From NCBI GenBank assembly GCA_003345595.1, contig PRDI01000129.1, positions 1-64,000 on the forward strand: 64,000 nucleotides of DNA, in the 5' to 3' direction. The notes under the pieces were generated by a model. It was given only the letters and a program-made list of their open reading frames with translations, ran no database searches and had not been told where the DNA came from. Below are positions 27,807 through 36,197 of the stretch, in pieces. The DNA is from Candidatus Thorarchaeota archaeon. Lineage in GTDB: Archaea; Asgardarchaeota; Thorarchaeia; Thorarchaeales; Thorarchaeaceae. Numbering within the stretch: the first letter of the stretch is position 1; every line of letters starts with the position of its first letter. The translations under genes and the position numbers were made by a program.

Positions 27807-30119
27807 TCAAAGTTCATGCATCTGTCTGGGTTCTCCATGAGGCCTTCTTCGAACCAGTAAGGCTTCTGGTCCCCTGTTGGCCGACCTTCGTATCAATGTT
27901 ACGAGGACAGCCATCAAGGCTGCCATCCCCAGTCCGACTCCTGTCGCCACAATCAATAGTGAGAAGGCACCATCTTGGGTCGTAATGGTGGTGGTCGTAG
28001 TGGCATTCGTGAGCTTGAATACGAAACAGTCGCTCGGTCCACTCAGAGTGCCGTCGTAGGCTTTCACAGTGGGGAAGTCCCAGGAAACAGTGTACCCCGT
28101 GACGTAGGCATCACCTGTATTGACCACTGCTACGCCGTAGCCACCTTCTTCATCGCTTCCGCCCACAAAGGTTGAAAAGAGCAAGGTGTTGCCAGCAGAC
28201 GAAAGCTTGAACACAAATGCATCCTTGTATCCACCAAAGGTGCTGTTATAGGCATTCACAGTGGGGAAGTCACTCGAAAAGGTTTCACCGGTAACATATG
28301 CATTACCATTACTGTCAACCGCTATCGCGCAGCCATACTCGTGATGCCCACCGCCCACAAAAGTCGAGTAGAGCAGAGTGTTGCCAGCGGATGAAATCTT
28401 GAACACGAAGACGTCTCCAGAACCTCCATAGGCATTGCCATGGTTGCTGTCGTATTCGTTCACAGTGGGGAAGTCACTCGAAAGGGTTTCACCGGTAATG
28501 TATGCATTGCCTGTGCTGTCAACTGCTATCGCACAGCCAGCATCGGTATCACTCCCGCCTACGAAAGTGGAGTAGAGCATACTGCCAGCGGATGAAAGTC
28601 TGAACACGAAAACATCGTCGGTTTCACTGGCGGTGCTGTTGTAGGCGTTGACAGTAGGAAAATCAGTGGAATCCGTGTATCCGGTGACAAAGGCACTACC
28701 CGTACTGTTAACTGCTATCGCACTACCACCATCTTGGCCATTCCCACCCACATAGGTGGAGTAGAGCAGGGCGTTCCCGCCAGACGAAAGCTTGAACACA
28801 AAGCAGTCAGCATACCCACCAAGGGCGCTGTCGTATGCGTTCAAGGCGGGAAAATCACTTGAAAGGGTTTCACCGGTAATGTATGCATTGCCTGTGCTGT
28901 CAACTGCTATCCCATAGCTACGATCCCAACTACTGCCACCTACATACGTTGAATAGAGCAGACTGTTGCCGGCCGAAGAGAGTTTGAACACGAAACAGTC
29001 GTAGACTGCACCATTGAACATGCTGTCGTAGGCGTTGACGGTGGGAAAATCAGTGGATTCAGTGTATCCGGTGACATATGCATTGCCTGAATTGTCGACT
29101 GCTATCCCCCGAGCCCAATCGTTACCGCTTCCGCCCACGTACGTGGAATAGAGCAGAGTGTTGCCGGCGGATGAAACCTTGAACACAAATGCATCCTTGT
29201 ATCCACCAAAGGTGCTGTTGTAAGCGTTCAGAGTTGGAAAATCCAGAGAATCAGTTACCCCGGTGATGTAGGCATTACCTGCCCCGTCAACTGCGATTCC
29301 ATAGCCATGTTCGCTGCCAGTTCCGCCCATATACGTGGAGTAGAGCAATGGGTCTAGCACCAGCGGCCTTGATTTATCGTAATCGCCTACTCTGAATCCA
29401 AATACATGGTAACCAAGCGAGATGAACTCACTCTCAACGGCATTCGTTCCTTGAAATGATCTCAAACCCTCATCTGTTAGCGTTCTACCGTCCTTCTCCA
29501 GACTCAAGGACGTACTTCCAATCACCACCGAATCAGTGCCATTACATCGGACTCTGATGTCTGTCGGGTCACCACCGGGAGCCACGCGGAACTCATACTT
29601 TGCCCCATCTACCGTAGCCTCATAGAAGAGGCTGATTCCTAACCAGAGGTCATTGTATACGACACGAGCGAACCCCCTGATTCCAGTGAATGTCCCACGG
29701 TTTCCGAGAAGGTAGCTAATATTATGACTTACTCGATTGATTCCTTGCGGGATTACAGAACGCGCCGCATCAAATGACATGACTATACCATTCTCGACCC
29801 CATCTATCCATACATAGACCTTGCTGTCTGCAAAACCAATTACCCCGCCTGGGATTCTCCCATAGAATCTCACATCAGCGCAATCAACTTGACCGAGATT
29901 CTCGTAGAAGAAACTTCTGGACTCGGTCTGAACCGTTTCGACCAAAGCTTGCTGGTCGACTCCGTTCGTTTTCAAACGGGATGTCTCATCGCCTTCAACG
30001 AACTTCCAATCATTCAAACAGGGTGCCATGAATGCCACGGTTATCAGGATAATTATCAGCTCGGGCACAAAAAGCAAGTCTATCTTCGATGCACCCACGT
30101 ATCGCCTCTCCTTAGCCAA
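27807..30119 (-). CDS. SBBP-repeat surface protein, seven repeats (predicted beta-propeller), C-terminal TM anchor
   Basis: Seven units 'LLYSTYVGG...GIAVDSTGNAYITGxTxSxDFPTxNAYxS...DxFVFKLSSAGN'; N-terminal 'SFFYENLGQVD..VRFYGR'; C-terminal 'TTTTTITTQDG' + TM. Confidence 0.9.
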   Translation of the reverse strand: MAKERRYVGASKIDLLFVPELIIILITVAFMAPCLNDWKFVEGDETSRLKTNGVDQQALVETVQTESRSFFYENLGQVDCADVRFYGRIPGGVIGFADSKVYVWIDGVENGIVMSFDAARSVIPQGINRVSHNISYLLGNRGTFTGIRGFARVVYNDLWLGISLFYEATVDGAKYEFRVAPGGDPTDIRVRCNGTDSVVIGSTSLSLEKDGRTLTDEGLRSFQGTNAVESEFISLGYHVFGFRVGDYDKSRPLVLDPLLYSTYMGGTGSEHGYGIAVDGAGNAYITGVTDSLDFPTLNAYNSTFGGYKDAFVFKVSSAGNTLLYSTYVGGSGNDWARGIAVDNSGNAYVTGYTESTDFPTVNAYDSMFNGAVYDCFVFKLSSAGNSLLYSTYVGGSSWDRSYGIAVDSTGNAYITGETLSSDFPALNAYDSALGGYADCFVFKLSSGGNALLYSTYVGGNGQDGGSAIAVNSTGSAFVTGYTDSTDFPTVNAYNSTASETDDVFVFRLSSAGSMLYSTFVGGSDTDAGCAIAVDSTGNAYITGETLSSDFPTVNEYDSNHGNAYGGSGDVFVFKISSAGNTLLYSTFVGGGHHEYGCAIAVDSNGNAYVTGETFSSDFPTVNAYNSTFGGYKDAFVFKLSSAGNTLLFSTFVGGSDEEGGYGVAVVNTGDAYVTGYTVSWDFPTVKAYDGTLSGPSDCFVFKLTNATTTTTITTQDGAFSLLIVATGVGLGMAALMAVLVTLIRRSANRGPEALLVRRRPHGEPRQMHEL
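27990..29360 (-). repeat. seven tandem SBBP units, roughly 150-165 bp each
   Basis: Near-identical blocks visible in DNA, e.g. 'ttgaacacaaatgcatccttgtatccaccaaaggtgctgtt' at about 28210 and about 29181. Confidence 0.85.
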
Positions 30120-30272
30120 GGTAATATTGCTAAGCTTAGAAACGCATGGTATTAAACCTGCTCAGTTTCCCTTTGCTTTTGCCGAAGCCATTCCATGGGA
30201 CATAGACACGGACTTGACAAGGCAATCACCGACCTGGGAAGGGGTCATCAGGCACCTCCCAAGTTGTCCGAA

Positions 30273-31472
30273 TCATCTCTCAGATTGTAGGTTCTTGAGT
30301 TCCTCTATGACTGCCGGCACAACCTCAAACAGGTCGCCGACTATTCCGAAGTCTGCAATCTCGAATATCGGCGCCTCGGGGTCCTTGTTTACTGCAACTA
30401 TAACGTCACTTGAGCTCATGCCGATCCTATGCTGGATCGCCCCAGATATACCCAAGGCAAAGTAGAGCTTGGGGCATACCGTGCGTCCAGACTGCCCGAC
30501 CTGTTGCGATGGGGGTAGCCAACCAGCGTCCACAACCGGCCTAGAGCCACCGACTGCCGCGTCGAGCAGCTTGGCCAATTCTGTGGGAAGTGTAAGGTTG
30601 GCCGGGTCTTTTATTCCCCGTCCGCTGCAGACAATGACATCGGCTGTGTCAATCGGCTTCATGCCTTCGGCAAGCTCTTTCACTCTATTCACGACCCTAG
30701 TCCGTATCTGAACTGGGTTGATCTTCACCTCAACCTTCTCAATGGTACCCTTCCGAGAAACGTCCCGCTCCCTCGGTTTGAAGACATTCGGCCGGACAGT
30801 TGACATCTGAGGTCTCGTGTATGGGCAGAGGATCTCGGCCATGATGTTCCCTCCGAATGCAGGGCGAATCTGCACAAGCTGTCGCTTGTCATCGATTTCA
30901 AGACCAGTACAGTCCGCGGTGAGCCCAAGGCCAAGCCGAGCCGCCACGCGAGGAGCAAGGTCTCTTCCGTTGCCTGTCGCACCGAACAGTACGATTGCCG
31001 GCTTGCGAGGAGCAATCAAAGACGTGACTGCAATAGTGTACGCATCTGTCGTGTAATCAGCAAAGGCCTTGTCATCCACTACGAGAACCTTGTCAGCTCC
31101 TTGCTGAATCAACGACTCCGCGTAACTGGATGTGTCTGATCCAATGAGCACAGCTACGACCTTCTCGCGGAGATTGTCGGCAAGGACACGCGCCTTGGTC
31201 ACTAGCTCATAGGCGACGCTCCGGACTCTTCCCTCAGCAGTCTCGCATACAACCCAGACGTCCTTGTACTGAGCAATCTTGTCCTTGTCCACAGCCTTCC
31301 TCTCGATCTTTATGGCATTCACAGGGCACACTTCTTGGCAGGAGCCACAGAGAACACACTTGTCAAAGTCGAAACGTACCTTATTGCCGTCCTTGGTAAT
31401 GGCCCCGAAGTTGCAGACCTTTGGGCACAGCATACAGCCAGTGCATTTCTCTTTGTCATAGATCAGTACCAT
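30273..31472 (-). CDS. etfA: electron transfer flavoprotein alpha subunit with N-terminal 2x[4Fe-4S] ferredoxin domain
   Basis: N-terminal 'CTGCMLCPKVC' and 'CVLCGSCQEVCPVNAI'; C-terminal FAD domain 'CSGRGIKDPANL', 'VGQSGRTVCPKLYFALGISGAIQHRIGM', 'VAVNKDPEAPIFEIADFGIVGDLFEVVP'. Confidence 0.95.
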   Translation of the reverse strand: MVLIYDKEKCTGCMLCPKVCNFGAITKDGNKVRFDFDKCVLCGSCQEVCPVNAIKIERKAVDKDKIAQYKDVWVVCETAEGRVRSVAYELVTKARVLADNLREKVVAVLIGSDTSSYAESLIQQGADKVLVVDDKAFADYTTDAYTIAVTSLIAPRKPAIVLFGATGNGRDLAPRVAARLGLGLTADCTGLEIDDKRQLVQIRPAFGGNIMAEILCPYTRPQMSTVRPNVFKPRERDVSRKGTIEKVEVKINPVQIRTRVVNRVKELAEGMKPIDTADVIVCSGRGIKDPANLTLPTELAKLLDAAVGGSRPVVDAGWLPPSQQVGQSGRTVCPKLYFALGISGAIQHRIGMSSSDVIVAVNKDPEAPIFEIADFGIVGDLFEVVPAVIEELKNLQSER

Positions 31473-31475
31473 TCT

Positions 31476-32264
31476 CTAGATCGCCCCCTTTGATGCAAGG
31501 AACTCAACAAGTTTCTTTGCTGCGGCCTTCGGGTCGGTTCCCTCTATCTTGATGCCGCCTTTCCTCCTCTCAGGTGCGAACACTTTCCTGACTGTCGTTG
31601 GTGACCCCTTGAGTCCAATTGAGTCTGGACTAATGCCCAGCGTCGTTACGGTCACTTCTTCGAGAGGCTTCTTCTTTGCCTTCATGATGCCCATGATGTT
31701 GGGGAGTCTGGGCTCGTTCAGACCCTTTGTGGCGGTCAGCAGTGCAGGCAGCTTCACTCTCACCACTTCATAGCCCTCATCAGTCCCGCGATGCACGACC
31801 ACGAACTTACCGTCCTCCTCGACCTCAAGGTGGCGTACATAACAGACCTGAGGAATACCAAGGAGCTCAGCAATCTCCGGACCCACCTGTGCGGTATCAC
31901 CATCTATGGCTTGCTTTCCACATATGACCAAGTCATACTCCATCTTCTTGATCTGTTCAGATAGAGTGCGAGCGGTCGCCCAGGTGTCCGCACCTGCGAA
32001 CGCTCTATCAGTGAGGAGAATCGCCTTGTCTGCGCCCATGGCCAGCGCCTTCAGCAGTACTTCCTTGGCTTGCGGGGGTCCCATCGTTACGACCGTGACC
32101 TCACCGCCGAGCTTCTCCTTAAGCTGAATCGCCGCCTCAACTGCGTACTCGTCGAATGGATTCAGAATGCTGGGCACTCCTTCTCGGATGAGCGTGCCGG
32201 TTTCAGGGTTGATACGAACCTCAGCAACCTCAGGAACTTGCTTGACAGGGACTATGACCTTCAT
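31476..32264 (-). CDS. etfB: electron transfer flavoprotein beta subunit
   Basis: 'MKVIVPVKQVPEVAEVRINPETGTLIREGVPSILNPFDEYAVEAAIQLKE...VTMGPPQAKEVLLKALAMGADKAILLTDRAFAGADTWATA'; start set to ATG 32264. Confidence 0.95.
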   Translation of the reverse strand: MKVIVPVKQVPEVAEVRINPETGTLIREGVPSILNPFDEYAVEAAIQLKEKLGGEVTVVTMGPPQAKEVLLKALAMGADKAILLTDRAFAGADTWATARTLSEQIKKMEYDLVICGKQAIDGDTAQVGPEIAELLGIPQVCYVRHLEVEEDGKFVVVHRGTDEGYEVVRVKLPALLTATKGLNEPRLPNIMGIMKAKKKPLEEVTVTTLGISPDSIGLKGSPTTVRKVFAPERRKGGIKIEGTDPKAAAKKLVEFLASKGAI

Positions 32265-32477
32265 GAACGTACACCCCGAGGTGTCCACGTTGTTCGGCTC
32301 GCACGGGTAGTTCGTATCATTATAAGCAATGCGTACGAGGAACTGTCAGCCGGCCAGTAGTGTCCCTTACGTAGGCGGACCCTTTCAAGGAGGTGCGAGA
32401 GCAGGCCTTACGTAATCCTTTTATGAGAGCTTCGGCGGATAACCAGCCAATTGCTACTAAGAAGGTAGTGGACACTA

Positions 32478-32855
32478 ATGGGCAAAGAGAAAGGTATTGG
32501 CATACTCATATTCATCCTCGCATTCCTCGTGTTGATTTACTACACGTGGGGTCTTGTAATCCTGCAGAACCCATGGTTTGGACCAGCTGTTCAGAACTGG
32601 GTAGTTGCCACTTTTGGACCAGGGATATGGAGAGACATCTTCCTCCCGGACCCGATGTTCCTCATCATCCTTCCCGTCTGGCTTGCCGCCGTGCTGATTG
32701 CAGTCATCGCTATGTGGATTGGTTGGACTATGATCACCACACCAGCTCCTGAGCCACTCGAAGACTTCGATTTCGAAGAGGAGAAGGTGGCCGAGGGTAA
32801 GAAGGCTGAGGAGAAGAAGCCTGAAGAGAAGAAACCCGAGGAAAAGAAGAAGTAG
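32478..32855 (+). CDS. small membrane protein with Lys/Glu-rich repeat tail
   Basis: 125 aa; two TM segments then 'EEEKVAEGKKAEEKKPEEKKPEEKKK'. Confidence 0.6.
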   Translation: MGKEKGIGILIFILAFLVLIYYTWGLVILQNPWFGPAVQNWVVATFGPGIWRDIFLPDPMFLIILPVWLAAVLIAVIAMWIGWTMITTPAPEPLEDFDFEEEKVAEGKKAEEKKPEEKKPEEKKK

Positions 32856-32891
32856 AACGCTTCAAGAGAATAACCCAAGTCACTACCACAG

Positions 32892-32926
32892 GAGAGCGGA
32901 CCGCGTGGTCCCTCTCACCTTATTTT
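32892..32926. terminator. hairpin with T-rich tail between convergent genes
   Basis: GAGAGcGGACC(32892-32902)-gcgt-GGTCCCTCTC(32907-32916), then 'accttattttct'. Confidence 0.5.
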
Positions 32927-33022
32927 CTGTTGCACAACAAGAAACTGCGATATCGCAGCCGCTCTATCTTGCTCGGATACAGCGTAAATCGCGCTTTGTA
33001 TGGAACCTGTATGTCTACTGAC

Positions 33023-34381
33023 TCACACCTTGTCTACCGCTTCTAGAATCAACTTGACACCCATCTGGGATAGCTTGTCTGCCGTGTCTTGAGACCGCCC
33101 TTCTGCAAAACACCGCCACAGGGGCTCAGTACCTGATGGCCTCATGAGCACCCAACCTTCGTCATAGAGGAGCTTCACCCCGTCTAGTGTGACTCTGTTC
33201 TGCCCCTCGGTAAGGCGGAGCAGCGCATCAAGGATCTGATTCCTCTTCTCTGGAGGAACAGGGACCTTCGTCTTCGTGCTTGCATAGTGCGGGAGTTGTG
33301 AAACTAGCTCAGACAGCGTTTTGCCCTCCAAGGCCAGCATCTCAACGGTCTGTGCCGCGGTCATTGCTCCATCGCGAACAGGTTGATGTGGAGGATAGAA
33401 GACGCCCCCGTTCTCCTCACCCCCGAGTTCGCCACCTATCTCCTTCAGTTTGTGCGAAACCACGACGCTTCCCACTTCAGTCCACACAATGCGGGCTCCA
33501 GCCTCTCGGGCAACATCCTCAATCAGCCTTCCACTGCTGACAGGCGTCACAAGTGTGGATCCTCTCTTCTTGGGCAGCACACGGGCGGCTATTAGTGCAA
33601 ACGACTGGTCGCCCCAAAGAACCTGACCTTTCTCATCGACAAATGTTGCCCTGTCAGCATCGCCGTCATGTGCAATCCCAACATCCGCTCCTATGGCGAC
33701 CACTGCACGACGGAGAGATTCGAGATTCTCGGGGAGAGGCTCCGGGTTGCGACCAGGAAAAGCGCCATCCAGCTGCGCGTTGAGCGATATCACCTTGCAT
33801 CCAAGCTCCCTCATGAGACGCGGTGTGACCAAGGAACCTACACTGTTCGCCCCGTCAACGACAACTGTAAGCTTCCTCTTCTGTATCGCTTCGACACCAA
33901 CATGGGACTTCACTGCGTCTATGAACTGGTCTATTGCGGAGTCGTATGTTCTGACAGTCCCTATTCTATCCCATCCAACATTCGTAAAGCGCCTTCCGAA
34001 GTAGACATCCTCTATGCGTAATTCGGTTTCTCTCGAAACCTCAATACCGTCTGGCCCCACGACCTTTATTCCGTTGAACTCCGGGGGATTATGCGAAGCT
34101 GTAACGACGACGCCAGCCGCGCATCCTAGTTTCGGCACGACGAACTGAAGAGTTGGAGTCGGTGCCATGCCCACATCAACCACTGAACAACCAGTGGCCA
34201 AAAGGGCAGAAGTCACGGCCCTCGTGAACATCTCGCCACCCATCCGGGAGTCTCGAGCAGTGGCAACCAGACCCGGCCCCGAGATTGTCCCGACAGCCTT
34301 GCCAAGATTGAGTGCCATGTCAACGGTCAGACTTTGGTTGATGAGACCCCGGATGCCATTGGTCCCGAAGAGACGCCCCAT
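33023..34381 (-). CDS. phosphoglucosamine mutase / phosphomannomutase family
   Basis: 'GRLFGTNGIRG', 'VVVTASHNPPEFNGIKV', 'GIAHDGDADRATFVDEKG', 'GGEENGGVFYP', 'RPSGTEPLWRCFAEG'. Confidence 0.92.
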   Translation of the reverse strand: MGRLFGTNGIRGLINQSLTVDMALNLGKAVGTISGPGLVATARDSRMGGEMFTRAVTSALLATGCSVVDVGMAPTPTLQFVVPKLGCAAGVVVTASHNPPEFNGIKVVGPDGIEVSRETELRIEDVYFGRRFTNVGWDRIGTVRTYDSAIDQFIDAVKSHVGVEAIQKRKLTVVVDGANSVGSLVTPRLMRELGCKVISLNAQLDGAFPGRNPEPLPENLESLRRAVVAIGADVGIAHDGDADRATFVDEKGQVLWGDQSFALIAARVLPKKRGSTLVTPVSSGRLIEDVAREAGARIVWTEVGSVVVSHKLKEIGGELGGEENGGVFYPPHQPVRDGAMTAAQTVEMLALEGKTLSELVSQLPHYASTKTKVPVPPEKRNQILDALLRLTEGQNRVTLDGVKLLYDEGWVLMRPSGTEPLWRCFAEGRSQDTADKLSQMGVKLILEAVDKV

Positions 34382-34458
34382 CTGTGTTCACCAAATCAGA
34401 TGTCCCCATAGGCGATGACTTAAGAGTATCGTCAGTTCCGTGTCGAGCTGAAGTCAAT

Positions 34459-34974
34459 ATGCCACTCTTTAGACGTAAAGCAGACACTGAATATGAGCAG
34501 GCTGCAAAGCTGTTGATTGATGGAAATTCCCGCGAAGCCATTGACATGCTACGGCAGCTCATCTTGAAACACCCTAGGCATACTAACGCAATGGTGTCCC
34601 TGGCTGTTGCACTCATTGAACAGCAGGAAAGACCGGAAAAGGATAGCCCACTCACGAGGGAAGCCTTGGGTCTGCTCGATAAGGCCGCGACTCTAGCTCC
34701 TAAGGACGCTGTGCCACTTTTCAACAAGGGGGTATGTCTAAGAGATCTTGGCATGCTTGAGGATGCGTTAGTCTGCTTTCAAGCGGCGCTCGGTATTGAA
34801 AAGAAACTCCCATTGGCCATTCTCCACATGGCGGAAGTCAACTACGAACTCGGTAGATGGGAGAAATCAATCGAACTCGCTAGGCTTGCGCTGATGAGAG
34901 ACCCCGGTCTGGAAGGTTCCATGGAATGGGTGCGCGATGCAGTGAGCAAAGCCGCTGGTCAGAGCAGACCCTGA
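34459..34974 (+). CDS. TPR-repeat protein
   Basis: 'AAKLLIDGNSREAIDMLRQLILKHPRHTNAMVSLAVALIEQQ', 'PLFNKGVCLRDLGMLEDALVCFQAALGI', 'ALMRDPGL'. Confidence 0.75.
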   Translation: MPLFRRKADTEYEQAAKLLIDGNSREAIDMLRQLILKHPRHTNAMVSLAVALIEQQERPEKDSPLTREALGLLDKAATLAPKDAVPLFNKGVCLRDLGMLEDALVCFQAALGIEKKLPLAILHMAEVNYELGRWEKSIELARLALMRDPGLEGSMEWVRDAVSKAAGQSRP

Positions 34975-35077
34975 AACGCATCTGTCACACGACCGTGACG
35001 AAACGTTTAAGTTAACACTCTAGTGGGTCACCCCAATCCGAGTGGTCACGGCCATCTCAACCTATTACGGTGATTAC

Positions 35078-35488
35078 ATGTCACAGAAAGGAGTTCCGAC
35101 ATATCGCGGACACGAGCTCGAGGCCCTTGCCAAGATGAGCATGGACGAGCTGATAGAGCTTCTTCCATCACGCAGGAGAAGGACCCTGAAGCGAGGGCTG
35201 CCTCCCAGACAAAAGAAACTCTTGATCAAGCTCAGGAATGCACGAAAGGCTCAGAAGAAGGGCAAAGAACTCATCGTGAAGACCCATTGCCGTGACATGG
35301 TTATACTTCCCGAGATGGTCGACCTGACAGTAGCCGTGCATAATGGTAAGGATTTCGCTAGGATCAAGATAATCCCGCAGATGATTGGACACGTCCTTGG
35401 AGAGTTTGCCCCTCCAACCAAGAAGGTTTCCCATGGCAACCCAGGCATTGGTGCAACCAAGTCATCATCATTCGTACCGCTGAAGTAA
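35078..35488 (+). CDS. rps19: ribosomal protein uS19 (archaeal type)
   Basis: 'TYRGHELEALAKMSMDELIELLPSRRRRTLKRGL' archaeal/eukaryal N-terminus; 'IVKTHCRDMVILPEMVDLTVAVHNGKDF..IKIIPQMIGHVLGEFAPPTKKVSHGNPGIGATKSSSFVPLK'. Confidence 0.97.
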   Translation: MSQKGVPTYRGHELEALAKMSMDELIELLPSRRRRTLKRGLPPRQKKLLIKLRNARKAQKKGKELIVKTHCRDMVILPEMVDLTVAVHNGKDFARIKIIPQMIGHVLGEFAPPTKKVSHGNPGIGATKSSSFVPLK

Positions 35489-35634
35489 GTGCGCTTCTTT
35501 CCGAACATGCATACTCGTGACGCCTGCGTCAATCACAGTGCGTCCTTGTCCTGTTCTCTGTAGAGAAATCTTGTGTCAATTGTGGGAATGGTTCTTAGGA
35601 AAGACACCAACCAAGGACGGAACGGAGAGAGCAA

Positions 35635-36102
35635 GTGAAGACAGCTCTGATTGTATACGAAAACAAATATGGCAACACGAAACGCTTGGCAGGTGCAATT
35701 GCTGAAGGCATTCGCCAGGCAGGAAACATCGAATGCAAGGTTGCGGCAGTTGGAGAGGTACAACCTGATGAGCTCCCCGAGTACGACACAGTTCTGTTTG
35801 GTTGTCCAAACCACATGCAGGGGCCTAGCCGCGGAATCATGAGTTTCATCGATCGCGCAGCTATTGTTGACCTGAGCGGCAAGACCGGAGCAGCTTTTGA
35901 CACATACATGGGCGGCAACAAGGGAATAGCAGTGACTAAACTGGAGCAGAAGATACGGCAGAAACTTCCCGGCATGCGGCTAGTTATCCCGGGCCTATCA
36001 GCAGAGGTCAGGAGCAGAACCGGGCCTTTGGTTGAAGAAGAGATCCCGAGGGCTAGTCAGTTTGGCAAGATCATCGGCGAAGCACTGCTCAGACGAGCAT
36101 AA
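35635..36102 (+). CDS. flavodoxin
   Basis: GTG start; 'ALIVYENKYGNTKRLAGAIAEGI', 'DTVLFGCPNHMQGPSRGIMSFIDRA', 'GAAFDTYMGGNKG'. Confidence 0.88.
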   Translation: MKTALIVYENKYGNTKRLAGAIAEGIRQAGNIECKVAAVGEVQPDELPEYDTVLFGCPNHMQGPSRGIMSFIDRAAIVDLSGKTGAAFDTYMGGNKGIAVTKLEQKIRQKLPGMRLVIPGLSAEVRSRTGPLVEEEIPRASQFGKIIGEALLRRA

Positions 36103-36197
36103 CCGTTCGTGAAATCCTCCGTCATTATACTCATGCGGTTTGCACAGAGATAGCGTTCTGTTCGCAGGCACTGTGAGGCCCGTTTCGTCAGCGAAGT

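Noticed and set aside
27990-29360. Repeat array as CRISPR
   Set aside because: Repeats are long (about 150-165 bp), in frame and translate to SBBP units; no short direct repeats with unique spacers.
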